The position numbers were made by a program, and so were the translations under genes. Below, in pieces: positions 13,263 to 19,424 of a stretch of DNA of 21,939 bases. The stretch lies in the NCBI GenBank assembly GCA_030040865.1, contig JASHSX010000038.1, positions 1 to 21,939 on the forward strand, in the 5' to 3' direction. The DNA comes from Thermoplasmata archaeon. GTDB lineage: Archaea > Thermoplasmatota > Thermoplasmata > Lutacidiplasmatales > UBA184. A model generated the notes under the pieces. The model made no database searches. It was not told the DNA's origin and was given only the letters and a program-made list of their open reading frames with translations. The number at the start of each line of letters is the position of its first letter. Positions within the stretch are counted from its first letter, which is position 1.

Positions 13263-14885
13263 ATGCTTCAGGGTACCCCGATCCTCGTCCTGAGGGAAGG
13301 CACGGAACGCGAGCGCGGCAAGGGCGCGACGTCGAACAACATCCAGGCGGCGCGGGCGATCGCCGACACGGTCCGCACGACCCTCGGGCCGCGGGGCATG
13401 GACAAGATGCTCGTCGACGGCATGGGTGACATCACGATCACGAACGACGGCGTCACGATCCTGAAAGAGATCGACGTCGAGCATCCGGCGGCGAAGATGC
13501 TGGTCGAGGTCGCGAAGACGCAGGACCAGCAGTGCGGCGACGGGACGACCACCGCGGTCGTGCTCGCCGGCGAGCTGCTGAAGCGCGCCGAGAGCCTCTT
13601 GGACCAGAACGTCCACCCGACGGTGATCACCCGGGGCTACCAGCTCGGCGTGGCCGAGGCGAAGCGGCTCCTGGAGTCGGAGATCGGGATCCCGGTCAAG
13701 GCCGACGACCAGTCGGTCCTCATGGACTGCGCGACGACCGCGATGGGGTCGAAGGGCGTCTTCGGCTCGCGCGAGCACCTGGCCTCGATCGCGGTGAAGG
13801 CCGTCCAGCGGATCGCCGAGACCCGCGGCGGAAAGACCGTCTGCGACGTCGACCAGATCAAGATCGAGAAGCGCCACGGCGGCACGATCTCGGACACCGA
13901 GCTCATCGAGGGGATCATCCTCGACAAGGAGCGCGGACATCCGCGGATGCCGAGCGAGGTGAAGGACGCGAGGATCGCGCTCCTCAACTCCGCCCTCGAG
14001 GTCAAGAAGACCGAGATCGAGAGCAAGATCAACATCAAGAACCCGAGCCAGATCCAGAGCTTCCTCGACGAGGAGGACAAGACGTTCCGCCGGATGGCGG
14101 AGTCGGTGAAGGCGTCGGGCGCCAACGTCGTCGTCTCCCAGAAGGGGATCGACGACGTCGTCCTCCACTACCTCGCCAAGGAGGGCATCTACGCGGTGAA
14201 GCAGGTCAAGGAGTCCGACCTCCAGAAGCTCGCCCGCGCCACGGGCGGGAAGATCGTGACCGGCATCAAGGAGCTCACCTCGGCGGACCTCGGCCGCGCG
14301 GCGAAGGTCGACCAGCGGAAGGTCGGCGAGGACGACATGACGTTCGTCACCGGTTGCCAGAACCCCCGGTCGGTCTCGATCCTGATCCGCGGCGGCACGG
14401 AGCACGTCACCCAAGAGGTCGAGCGATCGCTCCAGGACGCCCTCAAGGTCGTGGGGAGCGTGCTCGAGGACGGCACGGTGGCCCCCGGCGGCGGCGCGAC
14501 CGAGATCGAGCTCGCCGTGCGGCTCCGCAAGTGGGCCGCGTCCGTCGGCGGCCGCGAGCAGCTCGCGGTCGAGGCGTTCGCGCAGTCGCTCGAGGCGGTC
14601 CCGTGGGCGCTCGCCGAGAACGGCGGCTACGACTCGATCAACGTGCTCATCGAGCTGCGGCGGGCCCACGACGGTCCGAGCGCGAGCAAGAACGTCGGGA
14701 TCAACCTCACCGACGGCTCCGTGACGGACATGGGGAAGCTCCACGTCATCGAGCCGATCCGGGTGAAGCGCCAGGCGCTCTCCTCGGCGGCCGAGGTCGC
14801 GAGCATGGTGCTGCGGATCGACGACGTAATCGCGTCGAAGAAGTCGAGCCCCACCCCGCCCCCGGGCGGCGGTCACGACCACTAG
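13263..14885 (+). CDS. thsA: Thermosome subunit (group II chaperonin)
   Basis: A 540-aa ATP-dependent chaperonin subunit that forms the double-ring folding chamber. Visible signatures are TTLGPRGMDKMLVD (39-52), ITITNDGVTILKEIDVEHPAA (57-77, written here only as a range plus the core NDGVTIL), and GDGTTTAVVLAGELL (92-106). DALKVV, GTVAPGGGATEIELA and ENGGYDSINVLIELR lie in the C-terminal equatorial domain. The residue before GDGTT is cysteine (QQCGDG), where valine is usual. The C-terminal tail is short, SPTPPPGGGHDH, without the GGM repeats common in other thermosomes. I chose ATG 13263 because MLQGTPILVLREG aligns with other thermosome N-termini and fits the TATA spacing; ATG 13248 would add five residues. 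One subunit type is visible here; a partner may lie elsewhere. Confidence 0.96.
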   Translation: MLQGTPILVLREGTERERGKGATSNNIQAARAIADTVRTTLGPRGMDKMLVDGMGDITITNDGVTILKEIDVEHPAAKMLVEVAKTQDQQCGDGTTTAVVLAGELLKRAESLLDQNVHPTVITRGYQLGVAEAKRLLESEIGIPVKADDQSVLMDCATTAMGSKGVFGSREHLASIAVKAVQRIAETRGGKTVCDVDQIKIEKRHGGTISDTELIEGIILDKERGHPRMPSEVKDARIALLNSALEVKKTEIESKINIKNPSQIQSFLDEEDKTFRRMAESVKASGANVVVSQKGIDDVVLHYLAKEGIYAVKQVKESDLQKLARATGGKIVTGIKELTSADLGRAAKVDQRKVGEDDMTFVTGCQNPRSVSILIRGGTEHVTQEVERSLQDALKVVGSVLEDGTVAPGGGATEIELAVRLRKWAASVGGREQLAVEAFAQSLEAVPWALAENGGYDSINVLIELRRAHDGPSASKNVGINLTDGSVTDMGKLHVIEPIRVKRQALSSAAEVASMVLRIDDVIASKKSSPTPPPGGGHDH

Positions 14886-14900
14886 ACCCCAACCCTTCCC

Positions 14901-14926
14901 GGACCGGCGCCCCCGGGCGCCGGTCC
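14901..14926 (+). terminator. Perfect 11-bp hairpin downstream of the thermosome gene
   Basis: GGACCGGCGCC (14901-14911) pairs fully with GGCGCCGGTCC (14916-14926) around a CCCG loop. The hairpin begins 15 nt after the thermosome stop and is followed by GAAGTCTTCTT. It probably ends or stabilises the highly expressed chaperonin mRNA. Confidence 0.55.
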
Positions 14927-14934
14927 GAAGTCTT

Positions 14935-14940
14935 CTTAAC
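14935..14940 (+). promoter_or_regulatory. Candidate TATA box for the 133-aa orphan gene
   Basis: CTTAAC centred about 26 nt upstream of ATG 14964, consistent with a leaderless transcript. Confidence 0.42.
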
Positions 14941-14963
14941 GCGAGGTCGGTAGGCGGCTTCCC

Positions 14964-15365
14964 ATGCGCACGAAGCCGGTCGAAGGGGTTCTCCGCCTCG
15001 ACGTGGTGGCGCTCGACCCGCGCCCCGCGGTCTACCTGGCCTACGACGGCCTGGCGGGGATCAGCCAGCGCCCGCTCCTGCGGGACCTGGTCGAGGAGCT
15101 CGAGCGCAAGGGCCCCGGCGAGCTCGCCAAGTTCCTGGACGCGCTCCGGCAGCGGCGCTCCGGCCAGATCCACGTCTACTTCTCGGACTACGTGAGCTAC
15201 GGGATCGGCGGCGGGGACGCGGCCGCCGAGTTCTTCCTCGGGACGTTCCTCGTCCTCCACGAGCCGGCGCGGCCCGCGGGCAAGGACCCCGCGGTACCAG
15301 AGCACCTCGCGCTCTTCCGCCCGGGCGGCGTCGAGCGCCTCGCGCTCGAGGGAACGTCCTCCTAG
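14964..15365 (+). CDS. Hypothetical protein, 133 aa, unrecognised
   Basis: I do not recognise this protein. It has no signal peptide or membrane helix. The N-terminal part (VEGVLRLDVVALDPRPAVYL) is beta-like. A charged helix follows (LLRDLVEELERKGPGELAKFLDALRQRR). Then comes IHVYFSDYVSYGIGGGDAAAEFFLGTFLVLHE, with a glycine-rich turn and aromatic residues. The tail is proline- and acid-rich. The gene is supported by a TATA-like box 26 nt upstream of its ATG, by codon bias like its neighbours (G/C third positions) and by its clean fit between a terminator-like hairpin and lysS. Its partner genes suggest housekeeping rather than mobile context. Confidence 0.65.
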   Translation: MRTKPVEGVLRLDVVALDPRPAVYLAYDGLAGISQRPLLRDLVEELERKGPGELAKFLDALRQRRSGQIHVYFSDYVSYGIGGGDAAAEFFLGTFLVLHEPARPAGKDPAVPEHLALFRPGGVERLALEGTSS

Positions 15366-15385
15366 GCGCCCCGCCGAAGCGAGCC

Positions 15386-15392
15386 TTTTCAT
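15386..15392 (+). promoter_or_regulatory. Weak candidate promoter element for lysS
   Basis: TTTTCAT in the 66-nt gap before lysS, about 43 nt upstream of GTG 15432. It would imply a leader of roughly 15 nt. Read-through from the preceding gene is equally possible. Confidence 0.28.
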
Positions 15393-15431
15393 CCCGGCGC
15401 CTCCTCCCGCGCGCCGGAGCGCCCGAGGACG

Positions 15432-16907
15432 GTGACCGCAGAGAGCCCGCTCGAGCGCGAGCGCCGCGACAAGGTGGCCCGCTGGCGGGCGGAGGGAAAG
15501 GAGCCGTACCCGTGGTCGTTCCCGCACCGCGTCGGTACCGACGTCGTGCGGGACGCCTGCGCGCGGCTGCGCCCGGGAGAGGACGACATGGCCCATCCGC
15601 TCCGGGTCGCCGGCCGGCTGCGCGCGATCCGCGTGCACGGGCGCACCGCGTTCGCGGACCTGGACGACCTCGCGGGTTCGCTCCAGCTGTTCTTCCGCGT
15701 CGACGAGCTCGGCGAGGAGGCGTTCCAGGCGTGGATCCGCGACCTGGACCCGGGCGACATCGTGGGAGCCCAGGGTGCGCCCGCGGTCTCCCGCCGCGGG
15801 GAGCCGTCGCTGCTCGTGACCGAGCTCACCCTCCTCGCGAAGGCGATCGCGCCGCCTCCGGAGAAGTTCCACGGCCTCCAGGACGTCGAGGAGCGGATCC
15901 GCCGCCGGTACGTCGACCTCCTCGCTTCGCCCGAGAGCCGGGACCGGTTCCGGCTTCGCTCCGCGCTCGTCGCCGAGGCCCGGGAGTTCCTGCACGCGGA
16001 GGGTTTCCTCGAGGTGGAGACGCCGGTCCTCCTGCCGATCGCCGGCGGCGCGGCCGCGCAGCCGTTCGTCACCCGGTCGAACTACCTGGACGAGGAGCTC
16101 CAGCTGCGCATCGCGCTCGAGCTGCCGCTCAAGCGGCTGCTCGTCGGCGGCCTCGAGCGGGTCTTCGAGATCGGGAAGTGCTTCCGGAACGAGGACCTCG
16201 ACTCGACCCACTCGCCGGAGTTCACGATGCTCGAGGCGTACTGGGCGTACGCCGACTATACCGACATGCGTCGGCTCATCGAGGGACTCTACGCCCGCCT
16301 CGGACGCCGGGCCCGGGAGGTCGCGCCGGAGAACGCGAAGATCGCCGCTGCGGCGGAGGCGTTCGGCCGTCCGTTCGCCACGGTCGACTTCCTCGACGAG
16401 CTCGAACGGCGGAGCGGGATCACCGGCCTCGGCACCAAAGGCCGGGACGAGCTCCGCGAGCTCGCCCGGGCCGCGGGATCGACGGTGCCCGCGGACTCCT
16501 CGGTCGGGGTCTTCCTCGACAAGCTGTTCGAGCACTACGTGGAGCCGCACCTAACGGAGCCGACGTTCGTGCTCGACCATCCGACGGCGACGACCCCGCT
16601 CGCGAAGCACCACCGGGCCAAGCCGGGCCGCGTCGAGCGGTTCGAGTTCTTCTACCGGAGCTACGAACTCGGGAACGCCTACTCCGAGCTCAACGACCCC
16701 GACGAGCAGGAACGGCGTTTCCGCGAGCAGCTGTCGGGCCGCGCGGCCGAGCAGTACGCCTTCGACCAGGACTTCGTGGAGGCGCTGCGCTACGGGCTCC
16801 CGCCGTGCACCGGGGTGGGCATCGGGGTCGATCGGATGGTGATGGCGCTCACGGGTACGCCGTCGATCAAAGAGGTCATCCTCTTCCCGCAGGCGCGCTC
16901 GGCCTAG
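15432..16907 (+). CDS. lysS: Lysyl-tRNA synthetase, class II
   Basis: A 491-aa enzyme that charges tRNA-Lys with lysine. The N-terminal OB-fold anticodon-binding domain spans about 55-140. It is followed by HGLQDVEERIRRRYVDLL, the usual LysRS linker. The class II core shows motif 1 (FLEVETPVLLPIAGGAAAQPF, around 192-212), motif 2 (VFEIGKCFRNEDLDSTHSPEF, start 244) and motif 3 (GIGVDRMVMAL, from 463, with R468). LDHPTATTPLAKHH and ELGNAYSELNDPDEQ complete the active site. The length is typical. Many euryarchaea use the unrelated class I LysRS, so this is the less common archaeal choice. It starts at GTG 15432. Confidence 0.95.
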   Translation: MTAESPLERERRDKVARWRAEGKEPYPWSFPHRVGTDVVRDACARLRPGEDDMAHPLRVAGRLRAIRVHGRTAFADLDDLAGSLQLFFRVDELGEEAFQAWIRDLDPGDIVGAQGAPAVSRRGEPSLLVTELTLLAKAIAPPPEKFHGLQDVEERIRRRYVDLLASPESRDRFRLRSALVAEAREFLHAEGFLEVETPVLLPIAGGAAAQPFVTRSNYLDEELQLRIALELPLKRLLVGGLERVFEIGKCFRNEDLDSTHSPEFTMLEAYWAYADYTDMRRLIEGLYARLGRRAREVAPENAKIAAAAEAFGRPFATVDFLDELERRSGITGLGTKGRDELRELARAAGSTVPADSSVGVFLDKLFEHYVEPHLTEPTFVLDHPTATTPLAKHHRAKPGRVERFEFFYRSYELGNAYSELNDPDEQERRFREQLSGRAAEQYAFDQDFVEALRYGLPPCTGVGIGVDRMVMALTGTPSIKEVILFPQARSA

Positions 16908-16920
16908 GACCCTCCGGTCA

Positions 16921-16928
16921 CCTATAGG
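16921..16928 (+). promoter_or_regulatory. Candidate TATA box for the ABC exporter operon
   Basis: CCTATAGG centred 27 nt upstream of ATG 16952, 13 nt after the lysS stop. The gap is only 44 nt, and the position fits a leaderless transcript. Confidence 0.5.
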
Positions 16929-16951
16929 TTCGGGCGCTCCTTCCTCCGGGG

Positions 16952-17752
16952 ATGGTCGAGCTCCCCGCGTCGGAGGCGGTCCTGCCTCTATCGGTAGACG
17001 GCCTCGTGGTCGCCTACGGGGAGCGCCGGGCCGTCGACCATCTGTCGCTCTCGGTCCGGCCGGGCGAGATCTACGGGCTCCTGGGCTCGAACGGCGCCGG
17101 AAAGTCGAGCACGATCAAATCGGTGGTCGGCCTCCTGCGGCCCGTCGAGGGGCGCGTGCGCGTCTTCGGTACCGACCCGTGGTTGGACGGCGTGGCGGCA
17201 AAGCGGCAGATCGGGTACGTTCCCGAGACGAGCCAGCTCTACGAGGCGCTCACGCCGCGCGAGTTCCTCGAGTTCGTCGCGAGCGTCCGCCACCTCGAGG
17301 CCCGGGTCGTCGAGGACCGGCTGCGGGCCTACGCGTCCGCGTTCCGGCTCGAGACCGAGCTCGAGGAGCCGATCATGACCCTCTCCAACGGCACCCGACA
17401 GAAGGTGCTCCTCGTCGCGGCCCTCCTGCACCAGCCGCCGCTGCTCGTGCTCGACGAGCCGCTCAACAGTCTCGATCCCCGTTCGGTCCGGATCATGAAG
17501 GAGGTCCTGGCCCGGTACGTGGCGTCCGGCACGCGGGGAATCCTGTTCTCGACCCACACGATGGAGGTCGCAGAGCAGCTGTGCGACCGGGTCGGTATCC
17601 TCGACCGGGGCGTCCTCCGGGCCGAGGGGAGCCTGGGCGCGCTGAGGATCCGCAGCGCCGCCGGCGACGGGACGCTCGAGGAGGTGTTCCTCCGCCTCAC
17701 CGAGGAGGAGGAGGGCGTCGCCGCCGCGGTACGGTCGCTCGGCGGCGTGTAG
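16952..17752 (+). CDS. ABC transporter ATP-binding protein
   Basis: A 266-aa nucleotide-binding subunit. Walker A is GSNGAGKS (45-52). The Q-loop region is YVPETSQLYEALTPREFL. The ABC signature is LSNGTRQ (144-150), in which asparagine replaces the usual first glycine. Walker B is LLVLDEPLNSLD (164-175) and the switch histidine is H202 in STHTMEVAEQL. The arrangement and C-terminal LEEVFLRLT are those of the CcmA/DrrA-like export group (COG1131). The permease gene follows after 4 nt, so they form an exporter of unknown substrate. Family members move antibiotics, lipids or ions; nothing in the window narrows this. Confidence 0.93.
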   Translation: MVELPASEAVLPLSVDGLVVAYGERRAVDHLSLSVRPGEIYGLLGSNGAGKSSTIKSVVGLLRPVEGRVRVFGTDPWLDGVAAKRQIGYVPETSQLYEALTPREFLEFVASVRHLEARVVEDRLRAYASAFRLETELEEPIMTLSNGTRQKVLLVAALLHQPPLLVLDEPLNSLDPRSVRIMKEVLARYVASGTRGILFSTHTMEVAEQLCDRVGILDRGVLRAEGSLGALRIRSAAGDGTLEEVFLRLTEEEEGVAAAVRSLGGV

Positions 17753-17756
17753 GCCC

Positions 17757-19424
17757 ATGTCGTGGCGGGAGGCTTTTCGCCTGAGCGACGTCGCCTTCGC
17801 CGAACTCTCGCTCCAGGCGATCTACGCGTTCCGGCAAGGGAACCTTCCTCCGCCCGAGGCGGCGGCGCGGGTCGTGCGCAAATCGCGGACCCGGGTGCTC
17901 CAGAGCAAGGTGATCATCAGCGTCGTGCTCGCGTTGCTGGCGGTCGCCGCCGCGGCGCTGCTTCGGCTCAGCGGTCGCCTGGTGGCGAACGGCTTCGTCG
18001 CGCCGAACCTCCCGCTCGGCGTGTTCGACGCGGGCGTGCTCACGGTCCTGCTGAGCCTCGACATCGCGTTCCTCTGGTGGACCGGTCTCCAGATGCTCCC
18101 GACGTTCCTCGCGTCGGGGGTGCTCCCGGTCCTCGAGCCGTTGCCGATCGATGACCGAACCCTCCGCCGGGTCGCGGGCCTCGTCTACCTGCGGCTCTTC
18201 GACCTCCCGGCCCTCACGGTGCTGGTCTCGGTGCCGTTGTTCGTCGGGCTCGCGGTCGGGCCGTGGGCAGGGCTCGCCCTCGTCCCCGGCCTGTTCGCGG
18301 CGGTCGTCTTCGCCCTCGCCCTGGCCCTGCTCACGGGCCGGTTCTTCGTGCGCAAGGTCCAAGGGGCCCGGGGCGGCGGTGGATCGACGGTCGTCCGATG
18401 GGCGTACCTCGTCCTCTGGGTCGTGCCGGCGTTCTCGATGTTCGCGTTCGTGACCGCCGCGCCGGCCCTCTTCGCCGCCTTGGGCCGCATCGCCGCCCAG
18501 GACCCGTCGTGGGGCGCGAGCCTCCTCTTCGCGGCGTTCCCGTTCTCGTTCGCGGTCGTTCCCTCGGTGATCGCCCAGGGCCCGGCCGGTTTCGGCCTTC
18601 CGACGGAGGCTGCGGTGGTCGTCGCCGCGATGGGTGTCTACCTCGCGCTGGCGGCCTGGGCCGTCCTCTGGATGTTCGAGAGCGTCCGGTCGATCGGCGC
18701 GGCGCCGGCGGTGCTCCCCGCCGCGGGCCCCGCGGCCCGGATCCACATCGCGCCCCGCACGCCGGCGTTCGCCGTCCTCACGAAGGACCTCCGGATCGCC
18801 AGCCGGACCCCGGGGTACGCCTTCCTCCTGCTCCTCCCCATCCTCGACGCGATCGCGATCGGACTCTGGACCTACGTCTCGTCCCCCGGGTCGGCCGCGG
18901 CCCTGGGACTGGGGCTCGGAGCCGTCACCACGGCGGCGCTGCTCGCAACCTTCTTCGGCCCTGCCTTCTTCGCCATCGAGGTGAACGCCTACTCGTACGG
19001 CCGGAGCCTTCCGCTCGCCGACCGGTCGATCGTCCTCGGCAAGGTCGCGCTCGTCGCGCTCCTCTACGTGGTGGCGGCCGCGCTGGTCCTTTCGCTCACG
19101 CTGCTGAGGGTCTTCGAACCGCTCGTCTTCGTCGCGTTCGTGGCCGCGGAGCTGCCCGCGGTGGTCGCCGCGGCGTGCCTCGAGTTCGGGATCCTCTTCC
19201 GTCGCGCCCGCCGCCGAGGCCTTCCGGTCGTCAACTTCTACTCCGGCGCCTGGTACGCCCTCCTCGTCACGATCCCGGGGCTCCTCCTCGCGGTCGCCCC
19301 GGTGATCGCCTTCCATTACGCGAGCTACGCCGGCGCGGCGGTCGGGCTCGCGGTGATGGCCGCGTTCGCCCTGGCGGAGCTCGCCGTGACCGCGCCGATC
19401 GGCTTCGGGAGGGGGACCCGCTGA
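17757..19424 (+). CDS. Membrane permease partner of the ABC ATPase
   Basis: A 555-aa integral membrane protein. About 55 hydrophilic residues (SWREAFRLSDVAFAELSLQ, then VRKSRTRVLQSK) precede roughly ten to twelve hydrophobic segments. Clear ones begin near VIISVVLALLAVAAAALL, LPALTVLVSVPLFVGLAVG, ALVPGLFAAVVFALALALL and ALLYVVAAALVLSLTLL. A cytoplasmic loop carries VLTKDLRIASRTPGYAF, the K(D/E)xRxxxR(T/N)P motif typical of ABC-2 type permeases of two fused halves. I infer the pairing with the upstream ATPase from the 4-nt gap. No substrate can be named. The TGA stop overlaps the proposed CTG start of valS. Confidence 0.82.
   Translation: MSWREAFRLSDVAFAELSLQAIYAFRQGNLPPPEAAARVVRKSRTRVLQSKVIISVVLALLAVAAAALLRLSGRLVANGFVAPNLPLGVFDAGVLTVLLSLDIAFLWWTGLQMLPTFLASGVLPVLEPLPIDDRTLRRVAGLVYLRLFDLPALTVLVSVPLFVGLAVGPWAGLALVPGLFAAVVFALALALLTGRFFVRKVQGARGGGGSTVVRWAYLVLWVVPAFSMFAFVTAAPALFAALGRIAAQDPSWGASLLFAAFPFSFAVVPSVIAQGPAGFGLPTEAAVVVAAMGVYLALAAWAVLWMFESVRSIGAAPAVLPAAGPAARIHIAPRTPAFAVLTKDLRIASRTPGYAFLLLLPILDAIAIGLWTYVSSPGSAAALGLGLGAVTTAALLATFFGPAFFAIEVNAYSYGRSLPLADRSIVLGKVALVALLYVVAAALVLSLTLLRVFEPLVFVAFVAAELPAVVAAACLEFGILFRRARRRGLPVVNFYSGAWYALLVTIPGLLLAVAPVIAFHYASYAGAAVGLAVMAAFALAELAVTAPIGFGRGTR
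19408..19412 (+). promoter_or_regulatory. Shine-Dalgarno supporting a CTG start for valS
   Basis: GGAGG within CGGGAGGGGGACC, 8 nt before CTG 19421. No ATG, GTG or TTG lies at an equivalent distance in the valS frame. Confidence 0.5.

Noticed and set aside
13224..16550. 1108-codon open frame antisense to the thermosome, orphan gene and lysS
   Set aside because: It is low-complexity, charged and motif-free, spans three real genes on the other strand and ignores their borders. It is a compositional shadow.
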